Positions 46,640 through 55,785 of a stretch of DNA of 64,000 nt are shown here, in pieces. This DNA is from Thermocrispum municipale DSM 44069 (GTDB lineage: Bacteria > Actinomycetota > Actinomycetes > Mycobacteriales > Pseudonocardiaceae). The stretch's first letter is position 1. The number at the start of each line of letters is the position of its first letter. The notes beneath the pieces were generated by a model. The model did no database searches and had not been told where the DNA came from. It was given only the letters and a program-made list of their open reading frames with translations. The position numbers were made by a program, and so were the translations under genes. The stretch spans positions 124,001 to 188,000 of the forward strand of contig NZ_ATYT01000003.1 of the NCBI RefSeq assembly GCF_000427825.1, given 5' to 3'.

Positions 46640-47280
46640 TGGAGCTCTACGACGTCATCAACCGTCGTCGTGACACTCGCCGAGAATTCACGGGTGAGCC
46701 GTTGGCGGCCGAGGTGCTGGAGCGGCTGCTGTCGGCGGCTCACTGTGCACCCAGCGTCGGCATGAGCCAACCGTGGGACTTCGTGCTGGTCCGCTCGCCA
46801 GCCACGCTCAGCGCTTTCGCCGACCACGTCGCGCTCGAGCGGGACGCGTTCGCGGCGACGCTCAGCGGTGAGCGCGCCGAGACGTTCTCGCGGATCAAGG
46901 TCGAAGGGATCCGTGAGTCGCGGCTCGGGATCGTGGTCGGCTACGACCCGACTCGCGGCGGGCCGAGTGTGCTCGGGCGACACGCCATCGCCGATGCCGG
47001 GCTCTACTCGGTGGTTTGCGCGATCCAGAACCTGTGGCTCGCCGCGACGGCCGAGGGCCTCGGGGTGGGGTGGGTCAGTTTCTACCGCGAGGAGTTCCTG
47101 CGCGATCTCGTCGGCATGCCGGAGCACGTGCGGCCGGTGGCGTGGCTCTGCGTCGGTGCCGTCTCGGAGCTGCCGGAGGTACCTGATCTGGAGCGCTACG
47201 GCTGGCGGCACCGCTCGCCGTTGGCGAGTGTCTTGCATGAGGAGAGGTACGGCTTCAGCGCGTCAGTGCCCACTGGGTGA
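46639..47280 (+). CDS. bluB: 5,6-dimethylbenzimidazole synthase (BluB)
   Basis: A 213-residue nitroreductase-fold flavoprotein: MELYDVINRRRDTRREFTGE at the start, AHCAPSVGMSQPWDFVLV (FMN site and BluB-type SQPW), and EGLGVGWVSFYREEFLRDL. BluB breaks down FMN with O2 to make the lower ligand DMB. It is present only in island B, joined to the end of the cobG operon, and pairs logically with cobT and cobS, also found only in island B. Its 3' end overlaps the convergent cobL by 26 bp. Confidence 0.93.
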   Translation: MELYDVINRRRDTRREFTGEPLAAEVLERLLSAAHCAPSVGMSQPWDFVLVRSPATLSAFADHVALERDAFAATLSGERAETFSRIKVEGIRESRLGIVVGYDPTRGGPSVLGRHAIADAGLYSVVCAIQNLWLAATAEGLGVGWVSFYREEFLRDLVGMPEHVRPVAWLCVGAVSELPEVPDLERYGWRHRSPLASVLHEERYGFSASVPTG

Positions 47281-48466
47281 CGGTACGGGCCGGAGTCCAG
47301 CCGGTGAAGGTGCCGACAGGTGCGCTGGTCTCGACCGAGACTCGGGTCAGTTCGCCGCCGTGCTGCAGGTAGAGCCGACCGAGCAGCATCTCGGTCTCGA
47401 GGGTCACGCCGTGCGCGACCAGCCGGCCGCCCGGCCGGAGCGCCGTCAGGCAGGCGTCGATCACGCCGTCGCGGGTGGCGCCTCCGCCGACGAAGATCGC
47501 GTCGGGCGTGCGCAGTCCGGCGAGGGCGTCGGGGGCGCGGCCGTGCACGATTTCGAGTCCCGGCACGCCGAGACGCGCGGCGTTGCGGCTGATCCTCGTG
47601 GCGCGGTCGGCGTCGGCCTCAACGGCGGTGGTCATGCAGGACGGGTGGGCGCGCATCCACTCGATCCCGACCGAGCCGGCGCCGGCCCCGACGTCCCACA
47701 GGTGCTCGCCCGGGACGGGGGCGAGCCGTGCGAGGGCGCTGGCACGCAGGTCGCGCTTGGTCAACTGGCCGTCGTGCTCGAAGGCGTCGTCGGGCAGACC
47801 GGCGACCCAACCGCCGAGGGCCGGGCCGACGCAGTCGATCGCGACGACGTTGAGCCGAGGCAGATCGAGCTCAGTGCCGGTGAGGATGACGGCGCTCTCG
47901 AACCGGAACGAGCTCTGCTCCGGCCCGCCGAGGTCACCGAGCACGGTGACCTCGCTGTCGCCGTACCCCTCGGCGACCAAGAGCCCCGCAATGTCCCTCG
48001 GGGTCTGCTCATCGGACGAGAGCACCAGGATCCGACGGCCAGGGGCGAGCTCGCGGCGCACCAGCGCGACGTCTCGACCCACGACGCTCACGACGGCATG
48101 GCTCTCTGCCGGCCAGCGCATCGCCGCCCGTGCGAGGGCGACTGAGGAGATCGCCGGGACCACTGTCACCTCGTCGGTCCCGAGGAGGTCGATGAGGGTC
48201 GTGGCGATCCCGGACACGAGCGGGTCGCCGGAGGCGAGGGCGACGACGTGTCCGGCGGCTGCTTCTTCGGCCAGGGATGCGAGCAGTGCTGGCAGCCGGT
48301 CACGCATCGGGGAGGGCCAGGGCTCGCGGCGCTGCCCCGGCACGTCGGGCAGGAGGTCGAGGTGCCGGGGTCCACCGAGCACCACGCGGGCGCTCTCGAC
48401 CAGGGTGCGGCCCGCCTCGCAGATGCCGTCCCATCCGTCGGCGCCGATACCCACCACAGTGATCAC
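47255..48466 (-). CDS. cobL: Precorrin-6Y C5,15-methyltransferase (CobL), island B
   Basis: A protein of about 403 residues: ITVVGIGADGWDGICEAGRT, VALASGDPLVSGIATTLIDL (CbiE half), then GQLTKRDLRASALARLAPVP, LWDVGAGAGSVGIEWMRAHP and AIFVGGGATRDGVIDACLTA (CbiT half). GTG 48,466 is the likely start, immediately before the conserved ITVVGIG. It is divergent from the chelatase riboswitch, as in island A. Confidence 0.92.
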   Translation of the reverse strand: MITVVGIGADGWDGICEAGRTLVESARVVLGGPRHLDLLPDVPGQRREPWPSPMRDRLPALLASLAEEAAAGHVVALASGDPLVSGIATTLIDLLGTDEVTVVPAISSVALARAAMRWPAESHAVVSVVGRDVALVRRELAPGRRILVLSSDEQTPRDIAGLLVAEGYGDSEVTVLGDLGGPEQSSFRFESAVILTGTELDLPRLNVVAIDCVGPALGGWVAGLPDDAFEHDGQLTKRDLRASALARLAPVPGEHLWDVGAGAGSVGIEWMRAHPSCMTTAVEADADRATRISRNAARLGVPGLEIVHGRAPDALAGLRTPDAIFVGGGATRDGVIDACLTALRPGGRLVAHGVTLETEMLLGRLYLQHGGELTRVSVETSAPVGTFTGWTPARTVTQWALTR

Positions 48467-48499
48467 GCGAGCAGATGCTATCGTGAGCCCCGCAAGGCG

Positions 48500-48655
48500 A
48501 GAGGTGCCCCAACGGCCCATCCATCGGAAACGGTGGGGACGGTGGACGGGGAGAATCTGGGAAGCCGGTGAGATTCCGGCACAGGCCCGCTGCGGTGAAC
48601 CGAGCCTCCACTCACGAGTTGAGCGGAGGACTCGGCAAGTCCGAAGACCGGCCTC
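48500..48655 (+). promoter_or_regulatory. Cobalamin riboswitch upstream of the chelatase operon (island B)
   Basis: Elements gaggtgcccc, gggaagccggtgagattccgg, cacaggcccgctgcggtgaa and caagtccgaagaccggcctc are present in order, closely matching the island A copy. The variable hairpin between ccgagcc and gactcggc is longer here. Confidence 0.92.
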
Positions 48656-48698
48656 CCGCCCGACCAGTCACTGCTGGCGAACAGAGCGGGAGCCTCAC

Positions 48699-50762
48699 AT
48701 GCCACAGTACTACCCATTTTCAGCCGTCCTCGGTTGCGAGACCGACGCCCTGGACGACATGGGCCTCGCGCTCGTCCTCACGACGATCTCGCCGGAGATC
48801 GGTGGCGTCCTCGTCCGCGGCGAGAAGGGCACCGCCAAGTCGACGGCCGTGAGGGCGCTAGCGGCCGTGCTGCCGCCGATCGAGGTGTACGCGGCCGACA
48901 GGTTCTCCGTGGACCCTGCCGACCCGGCAGCCACATCGCCCGACGGCCCGTTCGGCACCGAGACGGAGACCATCGTCCGTCCGGTGCGGCTCGTCGAGCT
49001 CCCCGTTGGCGCGACCGAGGACCGGGTCCTCGGCTCCCTCCACCTCGAGCGGGCGCTGTCGCACGGCAAGGTGGAGTACGAGCCCGGACTGCTCGCGAGA
49101 GCACACCGCGGCATCCTCTACGTCGACGAGGTCAACCTGCTGCACGACCACCTCGTCGACCTGCTCCTCGATGCTGCGGCGATGGGTCAGGTCACCGTTG
49201 AACGCGACGGCGTCTCGGTCGAGCACGCGGCCCGGTTCGTGCTGATCGGCACGATGAACCCCGAGGAGGGGGAGCTGCGCCCGCAGTTGCTCGACCGCTT
49301 CGGGCTCACCGTCGAGGTCGCTGCCCCGCGGGAGCCGGCGCTCCGCGCCGAGGTCGTGCGGCGGCGGATGGCCTACGACGCCGATCCGGTCGCGTTCGCC
49401 GCGCGCTACCGCGACGCCGACCGGGCCCTGACCGAGCGCGTCGAATCGGCCCGCGAGCGTCTCGCCAAGGTGCGGCTCACGGAGTCTGCGCTCATGAAGA
49501 TCGCCGAGGTCTGTGCCGCGTTCGAGGTCGACGGGCTTCGCGCCGACATCGTCACCGCCCGCACCGCGGTCGCCCACGCCGCCTGGGAGGGCCGCGACGA
49601 GGTCACCCGCGCTGACATCCGACGCGCCGCATTGCTGGCGCTGCCGCACCGGCGCCGCCGCAACCCCTTCGACGCTCCCGGTCTCGACGAGGACCTGCTC
49701 GACCAGGTCCTGGGCGACGACGAGCTACCGCCCGAGCCGCCGGAGGGACCGGCGCCCGATGACCCGCAGAGCCCACCCGAAGACCACACACCAGATCAGG
49801 CGCACGCTGACGGACCGCGGGACGAGGCCGGTGAGGGCGACAGTGGTCAGGCGCCGACCGACAGCCTGGCGGAGACTCCGGCCGAGCCTGACCTTGAGCA
49901 GCCGATGACGCCGCCCGCAGGCACCGAGGCGGGTTCGACGGTTCGTGCCACCGCGCCGTACCGACCCCGGCTGCTCAAGGTGCAGGGGCTCGGGGAGGGC
50001 GAGGCCGGACGACGCAGTCGAGCCCTCGCGAGCACCGGTCGCCGTGTCGGCGCCCGGCGACCGGACGGACCCACGGGATCACTCCACCTCGTGGAGACTC
50101 TGCTGGCGGCCGCTGGCAAGCAGTCCTCGCGCGGACGCACGACCGGACGCGTGGAGCTGCGCAACGAGGACCTCCGGGTTGCCGTGCGGGAGGGGCGGGA
50201 GGCGAATCTTGTGCTGTTCTGCGTTGACGCCTCCGGGTCCATGGCCGCGCGTAAGCGGATGACCCAGGTGAAGACCGCGATCCTCTCGCTTCTGCTCGAT
50301 GCGTACCGCCGCCGTGACAAGGTCGGCCTGGTCACCTTCCGGGGCACCGAGGCGACGGTCGCGCTGCCGCCCACACATTCCGTCGACATCGCTGCCGCGC
50401 GGCTCGATGAAGTTCCGGCAGGGGGACGCACGCCGCTGGCCGAAGGGCTGCTCGAAGCCGCTCGCGTGCTGACCCGTGAGCGAATGCGCGATCCACGGCT
50501 GCGACCACTCCTGGTGGTGGTGACGGACGGTCGCGCGACGGGCGGAAGGGACGCTGTCGCGCGGTCACAGCAGGCTGCGGAGTACGTCGCCGGGCTCGGT
50601 GTGACGACGGTCGTCATCGATGGCGAGGGCGGCCCCCTGCGTCTTGGCCTCGCACTGCGACTCGCGGAGCTGCTGGGCGCCGAACACCTGCCCGTGGCCG
50701 AGGTCAGTGCTGAGGCGCTGGCCGGCACGGTCCGATCCCGCACGCAGAAGGGAGCGGCCTGA
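48699..50762 (+). CDS. ChlI-ChlD-type fused chelatase AAA+/VWA subunit, island B
   Basis: A 687-residue fusion like that in island A: Walker A GEKGTAKSTAVRALA, Walker B LYVDEVNLLHDHLVDLLLDA, GTMNPEEGELRPQLLDRFGL, an acidic Pro-rich linker of different sequence and length, then the VWA MIDAS motif CVDASGSMAARKRMTQVK. Likely works with CobN to insert cobalt. ATG 48,699 follows gcgggag. Here the next gene is cobO directly (TGATG), as cobA is not in this operon. Confidence 0.88.
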   Translation: MPQYYPFSAVLGCETDALDDMGLALVLTTISPEIGGVLVRGEKGTAKSTAVRALAAVLPPIEVYAADRFSVDPADPAATSPDGPFGTETETIVRPVRLVELPVGATEDRVLGSLHLERALSHGKVEYEPGLLARAHRGILYVDEVNLLHDHLVDLLLDAAAMGQVTVERDGVSVEHAARFVLIGTMNPEEGELRPQLLDRFGLTVEVAAPREPALRAEVVRRRMAYDADPVAFAARYRDADRALTERVESARERLAKVRLTESALMKIAEVCAAFEVDGLRADIVTARTAVAHAAWEGRDEVTRADIRRAALLALPHRRRRNPFDAPGLDEDLLDQVLGDDELPPEPPEGPAPDDPQSPPEDHTPDQAHADGPRDEAGEGDSGQAPTDSLAETPAEPDLEQPMTPPAGTEAGSTVRATAPYRPRLLKVQGLGEGEAGRRSRALASTGRRVGARRPDGPTGSLHLVETLLAAAGKQSSRGRTTGRVELRNEDLRVAVREGREANLVLFCVDASGSMAARKRMTQVKTAILSLLLDAYRRRDKVGLVTFRGTEATVALPPTHSVDIAAARLDEVPAGGRTPLAEGLLEAARVLTRERMRDPRLRPLLVVVTDGRATGGRDAVARSQQAAEYVAGLGVTTVVIDGEGGPLRLGLALRLAELLGAEHLPVAEVSAEALAGTVRSRTQKGAA

Positions 50763-51376
50763 TGCCCCAGGGCAAGCCTGCTGTCGTTCCCGACGACGGC
50801 CTGACGACGAAGCAGCGCCGCAACCGGCCTCTGCTCGTGGTGCACACCGGCGACGGCAAGGGGAAGTCCACCGCCGCCTTCGGGCTCGCGCTTCGCGGGT
50901 GGAACCAGGGCTGGAAGATCGGTGTCTTCCAGTTCGTGAAGTCGGCCAAGTGGCGCATCGGCGAGCAGACCGTTCTGGAGCGACTGGGCCGGCTGCACGA
51001 GGAGACGGGCGAGGGCGGCCCGGTCGAGTGGCACAAGATGGGTTCCGGCTGGTCGTGGACCCGAAAGCAGGGTGACGCCGAGGACCACGAGACCGCGGCT
51101 CTGCAGGGATGGCAGGAGATCAAGCGCCGCCTGGCCGACGAGAGCCACGACCTGCTGATCCTCGACGAGTTCACCTACCCGATGAAGTGGGGCTGGTTCG
51201 ACGTCGACGACGTCGTAGAGACGCTGCGAAACCGGCCGGGCTTCCAGCACGTGATCATCACGGGCCGCAACGCGGATCCCCGCCTCATTGAGGCTGCCGA
51301 CCTAGTCACGGAGATGAGCAAGGTCAAGCATCCGATGGACGTCGGCCAGAAGGGCCAGAGGGGCATCGAGTGGTAG
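50762..51376 (+). CDS. cobO: Cob(I)yrinic acid a,c-diamide adenosyltransferase (CobO), island B
   Basis: A 204-residue CobO: VHTGDGKGKSTAAFGLALRG (P-loop), GVFQFVKSAKWRIGEQTVLE, LDEFTYPMKWGWFDVDDV, and the C-terminal KHPMDVGQKGQRGIEW. It differs from the island A copy at about 39 positions by hand count, mostly in the C-terminal half. The stop overlaps the cobBC start. Confidence 0.96.
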   Translation: MPQGKPAVVPDDGLTTKQRRNRPLLVVHTGDGKGKSTAAFGLALRGWNQGWKIGVFQFVKSAKWRIGEQTVLERLGRLHEETGEGGPVEWHKMGSGWSWTRKQGDAEDHETAALQGWQEIKRRLADESHDLLILDEFTYPMKWGWFDVDDVVETLRNRPGFQHVIITGRNADPRLIEAADLVTEMSKVKHPMDVGQKGQRGIEW

Positions 51377-53802
51377 CCCTGCCCCGGCTGGTCGTCTCCG
51401 CGCCGTCCACCGGCCAGGGCAAGACCACGATCGCCACCGGGCTCATGGCCGCTCTCCGGATGGCCGGCCACGAGGTGAGCGGTCACAAGGTCGGTCCGGA
51501 CTACATCGACCCCGGCTACCACGCCTTGGCGACCGGCCGCCCCGGCCGCAACCTCGACCCGCACCTCGTGGGCGAGGAGCGGCTCGTCCCGATGTTGCTG
51601 CACGGTGCGTCCGGCGCGGACATCGCGGTGATCGAGGGCGTCATGGGCCTGTACGACGGACGACTGGGCACCGACGGATTCGCCTCCACCGCGCACGTCG
51701 CCACCCTCACCCGGACGCCAGTCGTGCTCGTGATCGACGTCGCCAAGCTGTCCCGCTCCGCGGGCGCGATCGCCCTCGGCATGGCGAGCTTCGACGCCGG
51801 AGTCCGGGTGGCCGGTGTCGTCCTCAACCAGGCGGGATCGGACCGCAACACCGCCGAGATCATCGGCTCGCTCGAGCAAACGGGTCTACCGGTCCTTGGC
51901 GTGATGCCGCGCGACGTCCGGCTCTCCACACCCTCACGCCACCTGGGGCTCGTCCCCGCCGCCGAACGGGACGGCTCCATCCGGATGATCGAACAGCTCG
52001 GGGAGCAGGTGGCCCGCCATGTGAACCTCGACGCGATCGTCGAGGTGGCCCGCTCGGCGCCGGATCTGGACGACGAGGCGTGGAACCCCGCGCGAGAGGT
52101 GATGTCGGTCGGGGCCAGCGAGCACAGGCCAGTCGTCGCGATGGCCGGCGGGCGCGCCTTCACCTTCCGCTACGCGGAGACCGAAGAGCTGTTGACCGCT
52201 GCCGGCTGCGAGGTCGTCACCTTCGATCCGCTCGCTGACCGGGCGCTCCCGGCCGGCACGCAGGGCATCTACCTCGGCGGCGGGTTCCCCGAGGTGTACG
52301 CCGCCGAGCTCGCCGCCAACCGCGGTCTGCTGGAGGATCTGCGTAGCGCCGTGGCCGCCGGGATCCCGACGGTCGCCGAGTGCGCCGGGTTGCTCTATCT
52401 GGCCGAGTCGCTCGACGGCGTACCCATGGCGGGCATTGTCCCGACCACAGCTGCGATGGCAGAGCGGCTCGTGCTGCGTTACCCGGCTGCGATCGCCGCG
52501 ACCGACTCGCTCCTCACCAAGGCAGGGGAGGAGGTCACCGGTCACGAGTTCCACCGCACCCGGACCACCCCGGCCGCCGGGGCGAGCGCGGCCTGGACGA
52601 TCGACGGCGAACCCGTCGGCTATGCCAGCGGGAACCTCCACGCGTCCTACCTCCACCTCCACTGGGCCGGGCACCCTCAACTCGCCCAGCGATTCGCCGA
52701 CGCCGTCCATGCTGCGCCGACGCACGTGGTCTCGCCCGCTCCGCCTGCGGCGTCCGTAAAGCGGCCCCGCAACCGTGTGGCCGACCCTTTGCGCCATCAC
52801 GGCGACGTCGAGACGGGAGAGGGCCTCCTGGACTTCGCGGTCAATGTCTTCGACGGCGACCGGCCTGGGTGGCTGGATCGTGCGATGCGCGACAGCCTCG
52901 CCGCGGCCGCGGCCTATCCCGACGCCGAGCCGGCTCGCGCCGCGATCGCCCAGCGGCACGGACGTAAGCTCGAGGAGGTCCTTCCGACCGCCGGCGCTGC
53001 CGAGGCGTTCACGCTGATCGCCCAGCTGCGCCCGTGGCGGCGCCCGGTCGTCGTGCACCCGCAGTTCACCGAGCCACATGCCGCGCTCGAACAGGCCGGA
53101 CACACCGTGACGACGGTCGTGTGCCGACCGAGGGACGGCTTCGCCTTGGATCCCGACGCGATCCCCGAAGACGCGGACCTCGTCGTCATCGGGAACCCCA
53201 CCAATCCGACCGGTGTCCTTCACCCCGCAGAGCTGCTCCGCGGTCTGCGCCGGAGAGGTCGACTCGTCGTGGTCGACGAGGCGTTCATGGACGCGGTGCC
53301 CTGCGAGACCGGCTCCCTGGCCCGCGAGCAACTCAAGGGCCTGGTGGTCGTCCGGAGTCTCACCAAGCACTGGTCCATCCCGGGAATCCGAGCCGGCTAC
53401 ATCGTCGGCGATCGCACGCAGGTCCGTTGGTTGGCCGACCGGCAGACGCCTTGGTCCGTCTCGGCACCGGCCATCGCGGCAACGATCGCGTGCACCAGCC
53501 GGACAGCAACCCCTGAGGCCCGCGACCGCGCGGCCACACTGGCGCGCTGGCGCGACTTCCTCGAAGGCGGTCTTCGCGGACGCGGGATCGACTACGCGCC
53601 ATCGGCGGCGCCCTTCGTCCTGGCGCGGCTGGGACGGGGCGCTCATGCGGCGCTGCGGGAGCGCGGCGTCGCCGTACGCCGGGCCGACACGTTCCCGGGG
53701 CTCGACTCCACCTGGGTCCGCATCGCCGTGCGTCCACCGGGGATGACGAACCAACTCTTCACCGCGCTCGACGCGGTCCGCCTTCTCCAGCCCACCTCGT
53801 GA
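51370..53802 (+). CDS. cobBC: Fused cobyrinate a,c-diamide synthase and CobC-like protein (CobB-CobC), island B
   Basis: An 810-residue fusion. CobB half: LVVSAPSTGQGKTTIATGLM, SGHKVGPDYIDPGYHALA, IEGVMGLYDGRLGTDGF, VAECAGLLYLAESLDG. CobC half: LLDFAVNVFDGDRPGWLDRA, VIGNPTNPTGVLHPAELLRG, VRSLTKHWSIPGIRAGYIVG (PLP lysine). GTG 51,370 overlaps the cobO stop. Unlike in island A, cobT follows instead of cobD. Confidence 0.9.
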   Translation: MVALPRLVVSAPSTGQGKTTIATGLMAALRMAGHEVSGHKVGPDYIDPGYHALATGRPGRNLDPHLVGEERLVPMLLHGASGADIAVIEGVMGLYDGRLGTDGFASTAHVATLTRTPVVLVIDVAKLSRSAGAIALGMASFDAGVRVAGVVLNQAGSDRNTAEIIGSLEQTGLPVLGVMPRDVRLSTPSRHLGLVPAAERDGSIRMIEQLGEQVARHVNLDAIVEVARSAPDLDDEAWNPAREVMSVGASEHRPVVAMAGGRAFTFRYAETEELLTAAGCEVVTFDPLADRALPAGTQGIYLGGGFPEVYAAELAANRGLLEDLRSAVAAGIPTVAECAGLLYLAESLDGVPMAGIVPTTAAMAERLVLRYPAAIAATDSLLTKAGEEVTGHEFHRTRTTPAAGASAAWTIDGEPVGYASGNLHASYLHLHWAGHPQLAQRFADAVHAAPTHVVSPAPPAASVKRPRNRVADPLRHHGDVETGEGLLDFAVNVFDGDRPGWLDRAMRDSLAAAAAYPDAEPARAAIAQRHGRKLEEVLPTAGAAEAFTLIAQLRPWRRPVVVHPQFTEPHAALEQAGHTVTTVVCRPRDGFALDPDAIPEDADLVVIGNPTNPTGVLHPAELLRGLRRRGRLVVVDEAFMDAVPCETGSLAREQLKGLVVVRSLTKHWSIPGIRAGYIVGDRTQVRWLADRQTPWSVSAPAIAATIACTSRTATPEARDRAATLARWRDFLEGGLRGRGIDYAPSAAPFVLARLGRGAHAALRERGVAVRRADTFPGLDSTWVRIAVRPPGMTNQLFTALDAVRLLQPTS

Positions 53803-54851
53803 GGTCCGCCATGCCCTACGTCTCCGCCCCGTCCGACATCGCCCGCGATCATGCGGCCAAGCGCTTGGCGGCGCTGGCCACCCCGCCCGGTGCCCTCGGC
53901 CGCCTCGGCGAGCTGGGCATCTGGCTCGCGTCCTGCCAGGGCCATGTACCTCCGAAGCCGGTGAATGACGTCCGGCTGGTCATCTTTGCCGGCGACCATG
54001 GCGTCGCCTCGCACGGTGTCTCCGCGTTCCCGCCCGCGATCACCGGTGCGATGGTCCGCACCTTCCTAGCCGGCAAGGCGGCTGTGAATGCCTTGGCAGC
54101 CACCCACGGCGTCGCGGTCCGCGTGCTAGACCTGGGAGTCGACGACGACTTCGCCGATCTCGACGAGGCGACTCGCGCGGCGCTGACCGTCCACAAAGTC
54201 CGTCGGTCCAGCGGCGCCATTCATCTCGAGGACGCCCTCACGTCGGAGCAGACCCGGCAGGCCCTCGACGCCGGAGCGGCGATCGCACGCGAGGAGATGC
54301 GGGCGGGCGCCCAGCTGCTGCTCAGCGGAGACATGGGCATCGGCAACACCACCCCCGCTGCGGCCCTGGTCGCCGCCGGCCTGGGGCTTCCCGCTCGCGA
54401 GGTGGTCGGCCGCGGTACGGGGATCGACGACGCGACGCTGGCGCACAAGACCGAGGTCATCGACATCGCCCTCCGGCGTGCCGGCACCCGGGCCGGCGAC
54501 CCGGTCGAGACACTGACAGCCTTGGGAAGCGCAGACCTGGCCGCCACCACCGGCTACCTCCTTGCCGCAGCCCAGGACGGCGTACCGGTGCTGCTCGACG
54601 GACTCATGAGCGTGGCCTGTGCCCTCACCGCCGACCGGATCGAGCCCGGCGCCGCCGCCTGGTACGCCGCCGGCCACCGGTCGACCGAGCCCGCCCAGTC
54701 GCTCGCGCTCGCCAAGATGGGCCGAGAACCGCTGCTCGACCTCGGCATGCGGCTGGGGGAGGGATCGGGCGCTGTCGCGGCCGTGCCGATGGTGCGCAGC
54801 GCCTCCGCCGTGCTCCGCGAGGTGGCGTTGCTGTCCGAGCTCCGGGCGTGA
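53799..54851 (+). CDS. cobT: Nicotinate-nucleotide-dimethylbenzimidazole phosphoribosyltransferase (CobT)
   Basis: A 350-residue CobT: ALGRLGELGIWLASCQG, VIFAGDHGVASHGVSAFPPA, LLLSGDMGIGNTTPAAAL, VLLDGLMSVACALTADRIEP, and the C-terminal MGREPLLDLGMRLGEGSGAV containing the catalytic Glu. It activates DMB to alpha-ribazole phosphate. Found only in island B. Start GTG 53,799 overlaps the cobBC stop; ATG 53,811 is an alternative. Confidence 0.95.
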   Translation: MRSAMPYVSAPSDIARDHAAKRLAALATPPGALGRLGELGIWLASCQGHVPPKPVNDVRLVIFAGDHGVASHGVSAFPPAITGAMVRTFLAGKAAVNALAATHGVAVRVLDLGVDDDFADLDEATRAALTVHKVRRSSGAIHLEDALTSEQTRQALDAGAAIAREEMRAGAQLLLSGDMGIGNTTPAAALVAAGLGLPAREVVGRGTGIDDATLAHKTEVIDIALRRAGTRAGDPVETLTALGSADLAATTGYLLAAAQDGVPVLLDGLMSVACALTADRIEPGAAAWYAAGHRSTEPAQSLALAKMGREPLLDLGMRLGEGSGAVAAVPMVRSASAVLREVALLSELRA

Positions 54852-55618
54852 TGCTGCTCGACGCGTGGCGGCTGGCCCTCGGCACACTCACCGCTATCCC
54901 CGTCGCCCCACCGGCCCTCGTCGACCGACGCCGGGCCGGCATGGCCATGGTGCTCGCACCGCTGGCAGTCCTGCCGCTCGCGGTGGCGGTGACTCTGGTG
55001 GCCCTGGCCGGGCATGGCCTCGACCTGCCGATCCCCGTGGCGGCTCTGCTGGCGCTGGGCGCAACCATCCTCGGCAACCGCGCCTTCCACCTCGACGGGC
55101 TCTCCGACACCGTCGACGGCATGGCGGCCTCCTACGACCGCGAGCGGTCGCTGGAGGTGATGAAAAGCGGTATGTCGGGCCCGGCTGGTGTCGTCGCGGT
55201 CGTGCTCGTCCTCGGGCTGCAGGCTGCCGGCCTGGGCGCCGTACTTGCCTCGCCGCACCCTGTGCGCGCCGCCGTCCTCGCCGGCTGCGCGCTCTGCGTC
55301 TCGCGTGTCGCGCTCGCCACCTGCTGCGCCCGAGGTGTGCCGTCCGCACGACCCGGTGGGCTCGGTGACACCTACACCGGCACCGTGGCCCTGGCAGTCG
55401 TGGTGCTCATGTGGCTGACGTGCGCCGCCGTTCTCTCGCTCGCCGGCGCTTGGTCCGGACTCGCCTGGTGGCGAGGAGCGCTGGCCAGCGCGACGGCGTT
55501 CGCCGTGGGCGCCGTCGTCGTCGCTCGCGCGGTACGGCGGCTCGGCGGCGTCACCGGCGACGTCTTCGGCGCAGCGATCGAGCTGTCGCTCGCTGCCCTT
55601 CTTGTGGCTCTCTCGTGA
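54851..55618 (+). CDS. cobS: Adenosylcobinamide-GDP ribazoletransferase (CobS)
   Basis: A 255-residue membrane enzyme: RLALGTLTAIPVAPPALVDR, the Asp-rich active-site motif HLDGLSDTVDGMAAS, MKSGMSGPAGVVAVVLVLGL, and several membrane spans. It joins alpha-ribazole (phosphate) to adenosyl-GDP-cobinamide, the last step of cobalamin assembly. Found only in island B. ATG 54,851 overlaps the cobT stop. A cobD fragment follows with GTGA overlap. Confidence 0.95.
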   Translation: MLLDAWRLALGTLTAIPVAPPALVDRRRAGMAMVLAPLAVLPLAVAVTLVALAGHGLDLPIPVAALLALGATILGNRAFHLDGLSDTVDGMAASYDRERSLEVMKSGMSGPAGVVAVVLVLGLQAAGLGAVLASPHPVRAAVLAGCALCVSRVALATCCARGVPSARPGGLGDTYTGTVALAVVVLMWLTCAAVLSLAGAWSGLAWWRGALASATAFAVGAVVVARAVRRLGGVTGDVFGAAIELSLAALLVALS

Positions 55619-55775
55619 GCGCCCGAGCCGTCGGTCTCTTGCTCGGGTTCGCCGCGGACCGCGTGCTCGGAGACCCACAGCGTCTCCATCCCGTTGCCGG
55701 CTTCGGCAACGCGGCCGCAGCGCTGGAGCGTCCGCTCTACGCCGACTCCCGGCCGCGGGGCGCGGCCCACACGGC
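55615..55775 (+). pseudogene. cobD: Truncated adenosylcobinamide-phosphate synthase (5' part of cobD)
   Basis: Starting at GTG 55,615, about 53 codons match the start of CobD: VGLLLGFAADRVLGDPQRLH, then PVAGFGNAAAALERPLYADS. Homology stops near 55,770 and the following sequence is the antisense of cobQ. The remaining five sixths of the gene is missing. It overlaps the cobS stop as an intact gene would, so it was once part of the operon. Confidence 0.88.
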
Positions 55776-55785
55776 GGAGCAACCC
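55768..55785. other. Deletion junction joining cobD to cobQ
   Basis: cobD homology (plus strand) ends and cobQ homology (minus strand) begins within this interval. In island A the same two points lie about 7.1 kb apart (about 28,765 and 35,870), with the [2Fe-2S] gene, btuDCF, cbtBA and cobK between them. No transposon or repeat is seen at the scar. Confidence 0.75.

Noticed and set aside
55372-55780. CobQ frame of island B continuing past the scar
   Set aside because: The residues after GLGLL are antisense of cobD and cobS and do not resemble CobQ.
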